A stretch of DNA of 64,000 nt. Source: Deltaproteobacteria bacterium RIFCSPHIGHO2_01_FULL_43_49. Its GTDB lineage: Bacteria; UBA10199; SPLOWO2-01-44-7. The notes beneath the pieces are model-generated. The model was given only the letters and a program-made list of their open reading frames with translations. It was not told the DNA's origin and did not search any database. The position numbers were made by a program, and so were the translations under genes. The stretch spans positions 1 to 64,000 of the forward strand of contig MGRG01000014.1 of the NCBI GenBank assembly GCA_001798075.1, given 5' to 3'. The first letter of the stretch is position 1, and every line of letters starts with the position of its first letter. Shown piece by piece: positions 29,312 to 40,728 of this stretch.

Positions 29312-31157
29312 CTTTTTCTATTATAGAGGGGGGTGAAGCCTTAGGCAAGCTTGTCCGCCGTTGCAAATTTACTTGGATGATTTGTTCCTTCCCGGCCGTA
29401 ATTTGGAGTTCTTTGGAATAGGTTTCAAATTCCTCTAGGGCGAGTTCAATTTTCACGATGCTCCCCGGTTTCATTTCTTCTTTGATTAACGGCGTGACGC
29501 CAATCGTCTCACCATTCATCAATACTTTTGCCCCACTCGGTTGAGAAATAACCTTGAGAGATCCATAATCGAGAGTTAGTTCTATGTGGAAATTTTGTGT
29601 TTCTCCTGCGTTTGTTTCAAATGCAGTTTTAAAAAATTTGTAGTTTGTGAGATATAAACCGAGCGTGTTTTTTGTCTTGATTTCTAAATTTTCCAGTTTC
29701 GTGGGGGTTGTTAATCCCGTTTCCTGATCATCAATATAAATCGAAGCTCCCGGGGGACTGGACTCAATGATGACGGTCGATAATTTTGGAGATTGGATAG
29801 TGGAAAGAGGTTCTGTTCGAGGTTCGAGGTTCGAGGTTCGAGGTTCTAAGTTCCGAAAATATTTCCATCCAAAAAATGTTGCAAGCCCGGCGGCAAAAAT
29901 TATTAAAAATCCAGAACTCCAAAACAGAATTTGTTTTCGGAATGAGAGCTCACGAAACCATTTTTTTTGAGTCTCTTCTCCAGAAACGCTCGATTCACTT
30001 TCCTCGGGTGACTTTTCCTCTTCTTCCCTTGCCTCTATCTCTTCCGGCCAATCGGCTTCCAACATAAATTCGCGCCAATCGATTCCAGGCTGACCGCCAG
30101 AGGTCGATTCTCCCGCATCTTCCTCCTGATTTGTTTTTGTCTTGTCTAAAATCAAGTGCGGCGTTGCTCCTTCATCGACCAATATTTTGCTGATCGCCAA
30201 TTCTTCGCGAAAGAGGTTTCGGACAAACTCGGCAACTTGTGATGGTTGAAAATCAGGATAATGGGTGTGCAAAAATTTTGAGAGATCATCATGAAAATCG
30301 GATGCGAAGGCATAACGATGTCTTCTGTCTTTTACCAATGCTTTCAGGGCGATCTCGTCGATAGCCTTGGGAAGATCGGGATTGAGCTCTGAAGGAGGGA
30401 TCACTTTGGCCCTTCTCACATTTTTGAGAGTTTCTTTGTTGTCAGAGCTTTTAAAGAGACGTTTTCCTGTCAAGAGTTCATGAAAAATTACGCCCAGCGA
30501 AAAAATATCGCTACGAGGGTCGATTTTATCACCTCTTGCTTGTTCGGGGGACATGTAGGCAAATTTTCCTTTTAAGATTCCCGATTCGGTATGACCCACT
30601 TTGACAGCCGCTTTTGCAATACCAAAGTCGATGATTTTTACCGTGCCAGAATAGGAAATAATGATGTTTTGTGGGCTGATGTCTCGATGGATGATATTGA
30701 GAGACCCACCACTTTCATCACTTTTGCGGTGCATGTAATTAAGGCCGCTGGCCACCTCGGCAGTGATGGCGCAAAGGATCGGTAGAGGAATCCGTTTACC
30801 CAACCTTAAAAGTTTTTTGTTGATTCTGCTTAAATTTTGACCATCGACATATTCCATCACGATGAAGTAATCGTCGCCCGCTTTTCCCAAGTCATAAATT
30901 TGAGCAATGTTGCCATGATTGAGTTTGACGGCGATTTTGGCTTCATCGACCAGCATGTCGATAAATTCCCGAGAAGCCGCAATATGAGGGAGAATTTTTT
31001 TGATGCAGACCGTTTTTTTGATTCCGGCCAGGTCGTAGGCCAGTCCTTTATAGATTTCTGCCATCCCTCCTTGAGCAATTTTTTCGAGAAGGTAATATTG
31101 ACCCGCTTGTGTCGGTTTGGGATCAGCCATCGTTTTAAAGTAAGGGATTAAGGCCAT
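29304..31157 (-). CDS. Hanks-type Ser/Thr protein kinase with TM helix and PEGA-like repeats
   Basis: YLLEKIAQGGMAEIYKG; IIHRDISPQNI; DFGIAKA; PPGASIYIDDQETGL and PSGAKVLMNGETIGVTPL. Confidence 0.93.
   Translation of the reverse strand: MALIPYFKTMADPKPTQAGQYYLLEKIAQGGMAEIYKGLAYDLAGIKKTVCIKKILPHIAASREFIDMLVDEAKIAVKLNHGNIAQIYDLGKAGDDYFIVMEYVDGQNLSRINKKLLRLGKRIPLPILCAITAEVASGLNYMHRKSDESGGSLNIIHRDISPQNIIISYSGTVKIIDFGIAKAAVKVGHTESGILKGKFAYMSPEQARGDKIDPRSDIFSLGVIFHELLTGKRLFKSSDNKETLKNVRRAKVIPPSELNPDLPKAIDEIALKALVKDRRHRYAFASDFHDDLSKFLHTHYPDFQPSQVAEFVRNLFREELAISKILVDEGATPHLILDKTKTNQEEDAGESTSGGQPGIDWREFMLEADWPEEIEAREEEEKSPEESESSVSGEETQKKWFRELSFRKQILFWSSGFLIIFAAGLATFFGWKYFRNLEPRTSNLEPRTEPLSTIQSPKLSTVIIESSPPGASIYIDDQETGLTTPTKLENLEIKTKNTLGLYLTNYKFFKTAFETNAGETQNFHIELTLDYGSLKVISQPSGAKVLMNGETIGVTPLIKEEMKPGSIVKIELALEEFETYSKELQITAGKEQIIQVNLQRRTSLPKASPPSIIEKDD
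29816..29846. repeat. GAGGTTC heptanucleotide tandem repeat inside kinase CDS
   Basis: ttcgaggttcgaggttcgaggttcgaggttc; read on minus strand as NLEPRTSNLEPRTEP. Confidence 0.85.
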
Positions 31158-31206
31158 AAAATCAATCTTGCATTACCACACGGTACCAGGTACCCAGTGG
31201 CGACTT

Positions 31207-31356
31207 ATGGATATCGGGTTTGGAGAAATTGTTCTTATTTTGGGCTTGGCGTTAATTTTGTTAGGCCCCAAAAAGTTACCGAAAGCCGCCCGCTCGTGGA
31301 GTCGCATGATTCACAAGTTGAAAAGGGATATTGATTCGGCTTTGGACGATAAATAA
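31207..31356 (+). CDS. Twin-arginine translocase TatA/B-like protein
   Basis: MDIGFGEIVLILGLALILLGPKKLPKAARSWSRM; start set at ATG 31207. Confidence 0.85.
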   Translation: MDIGFGEIVLILGLALILLGPKKLPKAARSWSRMIHKLKRDIDSALDDK

Positions 31357-31430
31357 CTGGTTACAAACAGTTCTTTTCCCAAGAAATACCCTTTACATCT
31401 GCCTTTTTTTCTCTATAAAAGGCCGCTTTC

Positions 31431-31985
31431 ATGCATCAGTTCATTAAATTAAAATCGAGCCGCTTAAAAACTCTTTTGCCTTTGTCCTTTATTGGAGTGG
31501 TTGCTTTGGGTGGGGTCTTTGCTTGGTACTCGTTAGGAGACAACAGAGGTTATGCCCCCGATCAACCGATCCCTTTCAGCCACAAACGTCATGCGGGAGA
31601 TAACAAAATTCCTTGTCAGTATTGCCATTCCGATGTTGATAAGTCGCGTCATGCCACGATTCCTTCGATGAATGTCTGTATGAATTGTCATTCCGTTATC
31701 AGACAGGATAGCCCCTCTATTCAGAAAATGAAGCAACTGATTGAGCAGGGAGGTTCTTTTGAATGGGTCAAGGTGCACGACATGGCAGACTTCGTCTTTT
31801 TTAATCATAAAAGGCACATTGCCCAAGGGATTGCTTGCGAGACATGTCACGGTAATGTAGGGGAAATGGTCAAAGTGGAGCAGAAAGAAAAATTCAACAT
31901 GGGTTTTTGTGTCAATTGTCATCGGGATAATCCACTCAATCCAGAATTAAAAGCATCAACAAACTGTAATACTTGTCACCATTAA
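31431..31985 (+). CDS. actA: Alternative complex III subunit A, multiheme cytochrome c
   Basis: Five CXXCH motifs (CQYCH, CMNCH, CETCH, CVNCH, CNTCH); operon position. Confidence 0.85.
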   Translation: MHQFIKLKSSRLKTLLPLSFIGVVALGGVFAWYSLGDNRGYAPDQPIPFSHKRHAGDNKIPCQYCHSDVDKSRHATIPSMNVCMNCHSVIRQDSPSIQKMKQLIEQGGSFEWVKVHDMADFVFFNHKRHIAQGIACETCHGNVGEMVKVEQKEKFNMGFCVNCHRDNPLNPELKASTNCNTCHH

Positions 31986-31988
31986 TTT

Positions 31989-34970
31989 ATGGATAAAAAT
32001 TACTGGCAATCATTAGAAGAACTGGCCGAAACTCCTGAGCTTGAAGAGGTTCAGGGAAAAGAATTTTTGTACACTCCTGAAGAATTGGCCACTCAAGACC
32101 AGTCAGACGAAAAATCAGGTGTGACTCGTCGCGAATTTTTGCGGCTGATGGGAGCAGGCCTTGTGATGGCCTCTGCAGCGGCTTGTACACGAAGACCCGT
32201 TGAAAAAATCGTTCCCTATTTAAACAAACCGGAAGAAGTCACGCTGGGTGTAGCTAATTGGTATGCTTCAACGTGCGGTGAGTGTCCGGCTGCCTGCGGA
32301 ATTTTGGCCAAGACGCGCGAAGGAAGGCCAATCAAATTAGAAGGAAACCCAGATCACCCCATGAATAAAGGTGGGCTGTGTGCCAGAGGGCAAGCTTCCA
32401 TCTTAAATCTTTATGATCCCGATCGCTTGAAAGGCCCGTTGCAGAAAGTGGGTGATAACTGGGAAGCAGCAAGTTGGGACAAAGTCGATGAAACTTTAGC
32501 GAGTCTTATTAAAGGTGTTCAAGAAAAGGGGGGACAGATTCGCTTACTGACCGGTCATGTTGTCAGTCCATCCACACGCCAATTGATTCAAGAATTTTTG
32601 AGTGGGGTTCCGAATGCAAAACAGATTGTTTTTGAGCCGCTTGGCCTGGAAGATTTGATGAAGGGACAAGAAGCTTGTTATGGACAATCGGTCCTTCCTC
32701 GCTACCGTTTTGAAAAAGCGAAAATGGTTGTCTCTTTTGGAGCTGATTTTCTGGATACTTGGTTGTCGCCCGTTGAGTTTACAAACCGTTTTTCTAAAAC
32801 ACGTAAGTTGGCAAAGGGGGAGATGTCAAAGTTTGTCTGTTTTGAACCGCTGCTAACAGTCACAGGGACCAATGCCGATCTCCATGTTCCGGTGCGTCCC
32901 GGTGACGAATTAAAAATTGCGTTAAGTTTGGTCCGTTCGTTGACAACCGACAGTACGGTTTCTTCTGTTTTGGGGGTCTTTTCGCTTGAAAAAGTGGCCA
33001 AAGAGACCGGCATCGATGCAAAAGTTTTGCAAGAAGTGGTCGATCACCTCTCCAAACACAAAGGGGAAAGTCTGATTTTGGGGGGTGGAACTTTTGCAAA
33101 AGGAAATTATGGGCGCGCTTTACACATTGTCGTCAATTATTTAAACACGATTTTGAATAATGATGGTGCAACCCTTGACGCACAGAACTCACCCTCCAGA
33201 CAATCGAGTGGTTCTGTGGAAGAATTGATAGCGCTGATCGATGAAATGCACAATGGCAAGGTCGATCTTTTGCTTGTTTACAATACGAATCCCAATTTTT
33301 CGCTTCCAAGAGGACTTCGCTTTGAAGAAGGACTGAAAAAAGTGCCCGTTGTTGTTAGCTTTGCGGATCGGGTCGATGAAACTGCAAAAAATGCCCATTG
33401 GGTGTTGCCGGTTCCTCATGCGTTGGAATCTTGGGGAGATGCCGAACCTCAAGCAGGATTGTTCAGCCTCTTCCAACCGACGATTGCGCCTCTGTATGAC
33501 ACAAGAAGTTTTCAAGAATCGCTTCTCAAGTGGACTGGAAAAAATGCCAACTGGCATGACTATTTAAAAAATTATTGGCAAGAAAACGTTTATCGTCGCG
33601 CTGGATCGCCCATTTTGTTTGAAACATTTTGGGAAACTTCGCTCAGAGATGGGGTTGTTAATACCGTCAAAGGTGCCGGTTCACACGCACCAAGGGCTTT
33701 TAATACGGAAGCCCTTCTCGATGTCGCTTCAAAACTTGTCTATGGCAATGCAAAAGCCACCGGAATCTATTTGATTAGTTATCCCACCATTCCTCTCTAT
33801 GATGGAAGGCATGCAAACAACAGCTGGCTGATGGAACTTCCCGATCCGGTCACGAAAATTACTTGGCGCAATTATGTTTCGTTGTCTCCAGCCAAAGCGA
33901 GCGAACTCCATTTAAAAGAAGGGGATGTTTTAAAAGTTAAGACGGATCAGCATGAGGGAGAGCTTCCCTTGCACATCCAACCGGGATTGCACAAAGATGT
34001 TGCGGCTGTCCCCCTCGGTTTTGGTCGCAGTCAGGTAGGGCGTGTGGCAAACGAGATTGGGGTGAACGCCTTTTTGTTTGGATCTCTTTCACAAGTAACG
34101 CTCGCACCAACCGGCAAATGGATCAAACTGGCAGCCACACAACAATATCATTCGATTGAGGGAAGACCGATCATTAAAGAGACAACTCTCGAAGAATATA
34201 AAAAAGATCCCAAAGCTGGAAACGAAGGGGGAGTTCCTCTCCCGTCGATGTGGTCTGGGCATAAGTATGAAGGTCATCGATGGGGTATGGCGATTGATCT
34301 CAATTCTTGTACCGGCTGTTCCGCTTGCATGATTGGTTGCCAAGCGGAAAATAATATTCCGGTTGTGGGTGAAAAACGAATCAAACAGGGCCGCGAGATG
34401 CATTGGATTCGGATTGATCGTTACTATTCGGGTGAAAAAGAAAATCCGGAAGTATCACACCAACCGATGCTTTGTCAGCATTGTGAAAATGCCCCTTGTG
34501 AGACTGTTTGTCCCGTTGTGGCAACCCTCCATGACGACGAAGGTTTGAATGTGCAAGTCTACAACCGTTGTGTGGGGACAAGATATTGCTCCAACAATTG
34601 TCCCTACAAAGTGCGCCGTTTTAATTGGTACGAATATTTAAAAGATTTGGGGGGTCCGCTGGCTTATGCGTTGAATCCCGATGTAACCGTTCGTGAAAAA
34701 GGTGTCATGGAAAAATGCACTTTTTGCACGCAAAGAATTCAGGCGGGAAAAGAGGCAGCCAAAGATTTGGGGAAAAAAGTTTCCGATGGGGATATTAAGA
34801 CTGCTTGTCAACAAAGTTGTCCCGCAGAGGCGATTGTTTTTGGTGATTTGAATGATCCTGAAAGCCAAATTGCAAAACTAACAAAAGATCCAAGAGGCTA
34901 TAAAGTCATTGAAGATTTGAATACGAAGCCACAGATTACCTACTTAACCAAAGTGAGGAATAAGGAATAA
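31989..34970 (+). CDS. actB: Alternative complex III subunit B (molybdopterin-like plus 4Fe-4S domains)
   Basis: [65 protein letters not shown]. Confidence 0.92.
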   Translation: MDKNYWQSLEELAETPELEEVQGKEFLYTPEELATQDQSDEKSGVTRREFLRLMGAGLVMASAAACTRRPVEKIVPYLNKPEEVTLGVANWYASTCGECPAACGILAKTREGRPIKLEGNPDHPMNKGGLCARGQASILNLYDPDRLKGPLQKVGDNWEAASWDKVDETLASLIKGVQEKGGQIRLLTGHVVSPSTRQLIQEFLSGVPNAKQIVFEPLGLEDLMKGQEACYGQSVLPRYRFEKAKMVVSFGADFLDTWLSPVEFTNRFSKTRKLAKGEMSKFVCFEPLLTVTGTNADLHVPVRPGDELKIALSLVRSLTTDSTVSSVLGVFSLEKVAKETGIDAKVLQEVVDHLSKHKGESLILGGGTFAKGNYGRALHIVVNYLNTILNNDGATLDAQNSPSRQSSGSVEELIALIDEMHNGKVDLLLVYNTNPNFSLPRGLRFEEGLKKVPVVVSFADRVDETAKNAHWVLPVPHALESWGDAEPQAGLFSLFQPTIAPLYDTRSFQESLLKWTGKNANWHDYLKNYWQENVYRRAGSPILFETFWETSLRDGVVNTVKGAGSHAPRAFNTEALLDVASKLVYGNAKATGIYLISYPTIPLYDGRHANNSWLMELPDPVTKITWRNYVSLSPAKASELHLKEGDVLKVKTDQHEGELPLHIQPGLHKDVAAVPLGFGRSQVGRVANEIGVNAFLFGSLSQVTLAPTGKWIKLAATQQYHSIEGRPIIKETTLEEYKKDPKAGNEGGVPLPSMWSGHKYEGHRWGMAIDLNSCTGCSACMIGCQAENNIPVVGEKRIKQGREMHWIRIDRYYSGEKENPEVSHQPMLCQHCENAPCETVCPVVATLHDDEGLNVQVYNRCVGTRYCSNNCPYKVRRFNWYEYLKDLGGPLAYALNPDVTVREKGVMEKCTFCTQRIQAGKEAAKDLGKKVSDGDIKTACQQSCPAEAIVFGDLNDPESQIAKLTKDPRGYKVIEDLNTKPQITYLTKVRNKE

Positions 34971-36352
34971 TGGAACAGGTATTAACACTCGATCAAGAAC
35001 CCTTGTTGGGCCCTAAGAAAACGATTGCGGACGTGAATGAAGATGTCTGCAAACCGATGGAGCGTTTTCCTTCAAAGGCATGGTGGGTTGTTTTCGGAAT
35101 CGCCGCCTCTATTTTAACCATGGGTTTAGGGTTGGTGGCCTATCAGCTTCATATGGGTATGGGCGTTTGGGGTTTGAACCATCCTGTAGGGTGGGGAATT
35201 GATATTACCAACTTCGTTTTTTGGATCGGTATCGGTCACGCTGGAACTTTGATTTCTGCTATCTTGCATCTGTTTCGTCAGCGCTGGCGCACTTCCATCA
35301 ACCGCGCGGCAGAAGCCATGACGATTTTTGCGGTGATGACTGCCGGTTTGTTTCCTTTAATTCACTTAGGCAGAAACTGGTTTTTTTATTGGCTGCTCCC
35401 TTATCCCAATCAGAGAGGTTCTTTGTGGGTCAATTTTCGCTCCCCACTTTTGTGGGACGTCTTCGCTGTCTCGACCTATTTCACGATTTCGCTTGTCTTT
35501 TGGTATATTGGTTTGATTCCCGATTTAGCTTCTGTGAGGGATCGGGCCAAAAATAAAGTACGCAGATTGATTTATGGTATTTTGGCATTGGGTTGGAGGG
35601 GGAGTCAGCGTCATTGGAATCACTATGAGATTGCCTATCTGATTTTGGCCGGGCTTTCCACACCTCTGGTCCTCTCTGTTCACTCGATTGTTAGTTTCGA
35701 TTTTGCAACGTCTCTTTTGCCAGGTTGGCATACGACTATTTTTCCTCCTTACTTTGTTGCCGGTGCCATTTTTTCTGGTTTCGCGATGGTGGTCACCCTT
35801 TTGGTGATTGTGCGAAAGGTTTTCCAACTCGAAGACTACATCACCCTGGTTCATTTGGAAAACATGAACAAGATTATTTTGGTGACCGGCATGATGGTGG
35901 GCTACGCTTATGGCTGCGAATTTTTCACCGCCTGGTATTCTGGCAATATTTATGAATGGTTTACTTTTAAAAACCGCGCGATGGGGCCTTATGCCTGGGC
36001 CTATTGGACAATGGTTACTTCCAACGTGATTGCCCCTCAACTTTTTTGGAGCAAAAAATTGAGGCGGTCTATTCCCGTCATGTTTGTGATTTCTTTGATT
36101 GTGAATATCGGCATGTGGTTTGAGCGTTTCACGATTATTTCGACCTCTCTGCATCGTGATTTCTTGCCAACCAATTGGGATATCTATATCCCCACTTTTG
36201 TTGATTGGGGTTATACATTGTTTAGTTTTGGTTTCTTTTTCACTTTCTTTTTATTGTTTTGCAGGTTTTTGCCCACCATTGCGATGTCGGAGGTGAAATC
36301 GACTATGCATGTCGGGCGTAAAGTTCCGGAAGGAGAGGAGTACGTTTTTTAA
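34970..36352 (+). CDS. actC: Alternative complex III subunit C (NrfD-like)
   Basis: Polytopic; [33 protein letters not shown]-like NrfD/PsrC motif. Confidence 0.92.
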   Translation: MEQVLTLDQEPLLGPKKTIADVNEDVCKPMERFPSKAWWVVFGIAASILTMGLGLVAYQLHMGMGVWGLNHPVGWGIDITNFVFWIGIGHAGTLISAILHLFRQRWRTSINRAAEAMTIFAVMTAGLFPLIHLGRNWFFYWLLPYPNQRGSLWVNFRSPLLWDVFAVSTYFTISLVFWYIGLIPDLASVRDRAKNKVRRLIYGILALGWRGSQRHWNHYEIAYLILAGLSTPLVLSVHSIVSFDFATSLLPGWHTTIFPPYFVAGAIFSGFAMVVTLLVIVRKVFQLEDYITLVHLENMNKIILVTGMMVGYAYGCEFFTAWYSGNIYEWFTFKNRAMGPYAWAYWTMVTSNVIAPQLFWSKKLRRSIPVMFVISLIVNIGMWFERFTIISTSLHRDFLPTNWDIYIPTFVDWGYTLFSFGFFFTFFLLFCRFLPTIAMSEVKSTMHVGRKVPEGEEYVF

Positions 36353-36355
36353 TAT

Positions 36356-36874
36356 ATGGCTCACAAACTTTTAGGCATCGTCGGAATTTTTAAGGATCCT
36401 TATCATTTATTAAGGGCGGCTAAAGAGGTCCAAACGCGCAAATTTGAGCATTGCGATGCTTTTACCCCGTATCCTATTCACGGTTTGGACAAAATTCTGG
36501 GACACAAGCGATCAAAGGTTCCTTGGGTGACACTGGCTTTTGGTTTGATGGGTTGTTTTGGGGGGCTTGGTCTGCAAATCTGGGTTTCCGCAATCACTTG
36601 GCCACTCAATATTGGAGGCAAACCGTATCTTTCGATTCCGGCCTTTATACCGATTACTTTTGAATGTACGGTTTTGTTGGGTGGATTGGCCACGGCGGCA
36701 GCACTCCTCTTTTTTTGTAAACTTCCGAATTACCATACCAATCTTTTAGACAAAGAGATCACCAATAATGCCTTTGCCCTTTATATACCGGCAAAGGAAA
36801 ACGGGTTTAATGAGAATGATGTGAAGAGTTTTATGCAGAAAGCTGGAGCGTATGAAATTAAGATGGTGGAATAA
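36356..36874 (+). CDS. actD: Alternative complex III subunit D (DUF3341-type)
   Basis: GIFKDPYHLLRAAKEVQ...CDAFTPYPIHGLDKILG. Confidence 0.9.
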   Translation: MAHKLLGIVGIFKDPYHLLRAAKEVQTRKFEHCDAFTPYPIHGLDKILGHKRSKVPWVTLAFGLMGCFGGLGLQIWVSAITWPLNIGGKPYLSIPAFIPITFECTVLLGGLATAAALLFFCKLPNYHTNLLDKEITNNAFALYIPAKENGFNENDVKSFMQKAGAYEIKMVE

Positions 36875-36879
36875 AGACA

Positions 36880-37554
36880 ATGATCAATAACCAAATGCCA
36901 AATTCCAAACAAATTCCAATTTTCAAATTCCAATTTTCAAATTATTTGGTGTTTGGTGCTTGGAATTTGATGTTTATTTGGTGTTTGGTGCTTGGAGCTT
37001 GGAATTTTCTGGCTTGCTCTTCGAGCAAGCCAGCGTGGGAATATATGCCCGATATGGCGGACCAACCTTCGTTTAAGGCCGGGAAGTATGATCCCCAAGC
37101 TCCGCACCATCGCTCTTTAAGGGAGCCGGTGAAGGGAACGATTCCGAGGGGATATCAGCCCTATCCTTATAAAGAAGATCCAGAAGGAGCAGGAAGAAAT
37201 CTCAAAAATCCGCTTCTTCCAAGAACCGAAGCTGTTTTGGGTGCAGGACAAAAAACATTCAACACCTATTGTTTTGTTTGTCATGGTACAAAAGGTTTGG
37301 GTGATGGACCCATCGTACCGAAATTTCCAAAACCCCCTTCTTTGCAGTCGGAAAAAGTCAGGGGATGGAGCGATGGCCGAATTTATCATGTGATCACCAT
37401 GGGGCAAAACTTAATGCCCTCTTATGCATCGCAAGTTAGCGCAGAAGAGCGTTGGGCCGCGATTCATTATATTAGAGCGTTGCAAAAGTCACAAAACCCA
37501 ACGCCACAGGATGTGGAGGCGTATAAAAAAGAAAGGAGAAATCCTAAACACTAA
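36880..37554 (+). CDS. actE: Alternative complex III subunit E, cytochrome c lipoprotein
   Basis: CFVCHGTKGLGDG heme motif; lipobox FLAC; N-terminus encoded by a repeat. Confidence 0.88.
   Translation: MINNQMPNSKQIPIFKFQFSNYLVFGAWNLMFIWCLVLGAWNFLACSSSKPAWEYMPDMADQPSFKAGKYDPQAPHHRSLREPVKGTIPRGYQPYPYKEDPEGAGRNLKNPLLPRTEAVLGAGQKTFNTYCFVCHGTKGLGDGPIVPKFPKPPSLQSEKVRGWSDGRIYHVITMGQNLMPSYASQVSAEERWAAIHYIRALQKSQNPTPQDVEAYKKERRNPKH
36893..37013. repeat. AT-rich palindromic repeat, family F, inside actE signal peptide
   Basis: ccaaatgccaaattccaaacaaattcc... and inverted ...tttggtgtttggtgcttggaatttg. Confidence 0.85.
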
Positions 37555-37677
37555 ATCCTAAATTCTAAACAAATCCTAATGATCCAAATCCAAATGACCC
37601 AAACAGTTCCGTTTGGAATTTTGGTCATTCGAATTTAGAATTTGTTTAGGATTTAGATATTAGAAATTAGAATTTTC
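37546..37677. repeat. AT-rich palindromic repeat, family F, intergenic actE-actF
   Basis: ctaaatcctaaattctaaacaaatcc... and inverted ...gaatttagaatttgtttaggatttag. Confidence 0.85.
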
Positions 37678-37683
37678 CCAGTT

Positions 37684-38886
37684 ATGGAGCACAAACACTA
37701 TACAAACATTAACCAGATCCCTAAGCCACCGGCATTTACGATGTCGCGTGGGCTTCATTTTATCTATCTCGGTCTTGTCATCATTGGAATTGAAGCATTT
37801 TTAATCGCGCTCCGCTCCGATCCGGATAGGGCCTGGCACAATTTTCTTTTGAATTATTTTTATTGGCTCTGCCTATCGCTATCCGGACTTTTCTTTGTCG
37901 CCTTGCAATATGTCACCGGCTCGATGTGGTCGACACCACTGCGTAGGGTTCCAGAGGCATTGATAGGCTATTTGCCCGTTGCTTTTGTTTTGCTTCTCAT
38001 TTTGTTTTTGGGAAAACATCATTTGTATGAATGGACCCACCTGGATGAGGTTTTGCACGATCCTATTTTGATAAAGAAGTCGGCTTATTTGAACTTTTCG
38101 TTTTTTGCCGCACGAAATTTCTTTTCCTTCTTGGTTTGGGGTCTTGTCGGTTTTTGGTTGGTTAAAAATTCACTCAAACAGGATCGCAATGGTGATGTAA
38201 AACTAACCAAGCTCAATAAAAAAATCTCCGCTCCTTTCCTCGTGGTTTTTGGAATTACCTTCACGGTGATGTGTTTTGATCTTTTGATGTCACTGGAGCC
38301 TCATTGGTATTCCACCATTTTTGGGATTTATTGTTTTGCAGGGCTTTTTTATTCTGGCATGGCGATCACCATTTTATTTGTTGTGGCCATGAAGAAGCAG
38401 GGGGCCTTGGCAGACGTAGTGAATGAAAATCATCTCCACGATTTAGGAAAGTTTATGTTCGCTTTTTGTGTTTTTTGGGCCTACATCGCCTTTTCTCAAT
38501 ATATGTTGATTTGGTACGCCAATTTACCGGAGGAAATAGGCTATATGATTCGGCGAACAGAGGGGGCTTGGACTCCGGTAGCTCTCGCTTTATTGTTTGG
38601 CAAGTTTGTTATCCCTTTCTTTTTATTGTTGTCCAGAGACGCCAAAAGAAATGAAAAATTTTTGGTGGCGGTTGCTGTTTGGGTCTTGGTTTTTCAATGG
38701 CTCGATTGCTATTGGATGATTTTTCCTCTTTTGGGGGAAAAGCCCGTTTTTGGGTGGCAAGAAATTGGTATTTTTCTTGGTTTCTTGGGGCTTTTTGTTT
38801 TGACAGTGACATTGGTGTTGCAAAAAATACCGCCGGTTCCAATGAAAGACCCAAGACTTTTGGAAGGAGTGAATCATCATCAGTAA
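37684..38886 (+). CDS. actF: Alternative complex III subunit F (polytopic)
   Basis: Polytopic; HNFLLNYFYWLCLSLSGLFFVALQYVTGSMWSTPLRRVPEA; operon position. Confidence 0.88.
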   Translation: MEHKHYTNINQIPKPPAFTMSRGLHFIYLGLVIIGIEAFLIALRSDPDRAWHNFLLNYFYWLCLSLSGLFFVALQYVTGSMWSTPLRRVPEALIGYLPVAFVLLLILFLGKHHLYEWTHLDEVLHDPILIKKSAYLNFSFFAARNFFSFLVWGLVGFWLVKNSLKQDRNGDVKLTKLNKKISAPFLVVFGITFTVMCFDLLMSLEPHWYSTIFGIYCFAGLFYSGMAITILFVVAMKKQGALADVVNENHLHDLGKFMFAFCVFWAYIAFSQYMLIWYANLPEEIGYMIRRTEGAWTPVALALLFGKFVIPFFLLLSRDAKRNEKFLVAVAVWVLVFQWLDCYWMIFPLLGEKPVFGWQEIGIFLGFLGLFVLTVTLVLQKIPPVPMKDPRLLEGVNHHQ

Positions 38887-38887
38887 T

Positions 38888-39745
38888 ATGAAATCAAAGT
38901 TTGCGAAAAATACGGGTCCTGCCAGTTTTGGGGCCCATCCTCCCGCTCGCTTATGCTCGGGGAGGATTATCCCAAAACTGTCACCCCTATTTTTCGCACT
39001 TTTTTTATTCCTTATTCCTTTACAGGTAATAAGTGTGGAAGAGACTCCAGCATCCTTACAAAATGTAGGTATTAATGAACGCTTAGGCAATGCTGTTTCG
39101 CTCGATCTTAACTTTGTCGATGAATCGGGTCAAAAAATTCCTCTCAAGACCTATTTTGACGGTAAAAAACCTGTTATTTTAATTTTGGCTTATTACGAGT
39201 GCCCGAACATCTGCAACTATCTTTTGCAAGGAACCGTGAATAGTTTGGCCAAACTGGCTTGGCCTGTTGGTGAAAAATTTGAAGTTGTGGTGATCAGCAT
39301 TGATCCTAAAGAAACACCCGCCATTGCCGTAAAAAAAAGAGAGGCGTTTAAAAATTGGCATTTGTTGACAGGAGAGGAAAAAAATATCCAACAAGTGGCC
39401 TCAGAGGTCGGTTTTCAATATCGCTATGAAGAAGAAACAAAACAATATGCCCACGGCGCTGGCATTTTTCTCTTAACTCCTGCGGGTCAGTTGGCTAGGG
39501 CGTTGCATGGCATTGAATTTTCAACTAGAGATTTGAAATTGGCGCTGGTGGAGGCCTCACAGGGAAAAATAGGGAGCGTAGTCGATCGACTCATGTTTTA
39601 TTGTTACCGCTATGACTCCACCAACAGGCGGTATGTCTTTGCCACGAATTTGATGAAGGGTGGAGGGGCAGCTACTGTTTTGTTGTTGGGGTTTTTGATT
39701 TTTAGAATGGGCCGTAAACCCTTCCAGGGCAAGGAAAAAAGATGA
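38888..39745 (+). CDS. SCO1/SenC-family copper chaperone
   Basis: KPVILILAYYECPNICNYLLQG...VVVISIDPKETPAIA. Confidence 0.93.
   Translation: MKSKFAKNTGPASFGAHPPARLCSGRIIPKLSPLFFALFLFLIPLQVISVEETPASLQNVGINERLGNAVSLDLNFVDESGQKIPLKTYFDGKKPVILILAYYECPNICNYLLQGTVNSLAKLAWPVGEKFEVVVISIDPKETPAIAVKKREAFKNWHLLTGEEKNIQQVASEVGFQYRYEEETKQYAHGAGIFLLTPAGQLARALHGIEFSTRDLKLALVEASQGKIGSVVDRLMFYCYRYDSTNRRYVFATNLMKGGGAATVLLLGFLIFRMGRKPFQGKEKR
38903..38997. repeat. Family A palindromic element, copy 1, inside SCO N-terminus
   Basis: gcgaaaaatacGGGTCCTGCCAGttttgGGGCCCATCC...cccaaaactgtcacccctatttttcgc. Confidence 0.88.
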
Positions 39746-40728
39746 TCGGTTTTTTGTTGATAACATTCAGACTTCCCCAAGCCTCCACTATGGCTTCCAT
39801 GGTGGATAATCTTTTTGATTTTATTTTGTGGACAAGTGTCATCAGTTTTGTCGGCATTGTTTTTGGCAAACTCCTCTTTTTGGTCCGTTTTCGCCGGAAA
39901 AAGGTGCCGGAAAGTAAAACCGCTTATATTACGGGCCATACGGCCATGGAGATGAGTGTTGCCGGTATCTTGCTTGTTTGGGTCATGGTCATTTTTTATT
40001 TTGGTTGGGTTGATTATAAAAAGTTGAGGGTTGCTCCTGCCAACTCATTGGAAATTAATGTCATTGCAAAACAGTGGCTCTGGGAGTTTCAATATAGTGA
40101 TGGCAGAAGGCTTACGAATGAACTTGTTGTACCAAAGGGAAGACCAGTTAAATTGATCATGACTTCACAAGATGTTTTGCACAGTTTTTTTGTCCCAAAT
40201 TTCAGAGTCAAACAAGACATCATTCCTAATACCTACACCAGTCTTTGGTTTGAAGCGACCCAATTGGGAGAACATCCGATTTATTGTGCAGAATATTGTG
40301 GAGCAGCCCATTCAGGAATGTTGGCAAAGGTTAAGGTTTTGGAACCCGATGATTTTGAAGCTTGGCAAGTTGAAGGGAGTTTAGGTCCTATGGCGGCATT
40401 GGACGCCACAGCCAATGCGAAGGTGAGTCCCGCTGAAATGGGCAAAACTCTCTTTTCCACAAAGGGTTGTAATGCCTGCCACAGTGTTGACGGTAAAACC
40501 GGTGTTGGCCCGACTTTTATGGGAGTTTTTGGGCACCAAGTCGAACTTCAAGATGGCAAGAAGGTCGCTGTCGATGAAAATTATGTTCGTGAGTCCGTGA
40601 TGGATCCACAAGCAAAAGTGGTCAAAGGCTTTCAGCCCATTATGCCGACTTTCAAGGGACAAATAACCGATGAAGAGATGAGCGCCTTGATTGCTTATAT
40701 TAAAACCCTAAAGGAGGCTGTTCAATGA
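39742..40728 (+). CDS. coxB: Cytochrome c oxidase subunit II with fused cytochrome c
   Basis: [13 protein letters not shown] CuA motif; [15 protein letters not shown] heme motif. Confidence 0.95.
   Translation: MIGFLLITFRLPQASTMASMVDNLFDFILWTSVISFVGIVFGKLLFLVRFRRKKVPESKTAYITGHTAMEMSVAGILLVWVMVIFYFGWVDYKKLRVAPANSLEINVIAKQWLWEFQYSDGRRLTNELVVPKGRPVKLIMTSQDVLHSFFVPNFRVKQDIIPNTYTSLWFEATQLGEHPIYCAEYCGAAHSGMLAKVKVLEPDDFEAWQVEGSLGPMAALDATANAKVSPAEMGKTLFSTKGCNACHSVDGKTGVGPTFMGVFGHQVELQDGKKVAVDENYVRESVMDPQAKVVKGFQPIMPTFKGQITDEEMSALIAYIKTLKEAVQ

Noticed and set aside
29816-29846. Short tandem repeats as a CRISPR array
   Set aside because: 7-nt units without spacers, inside a coding sequence; no cas genes in the window
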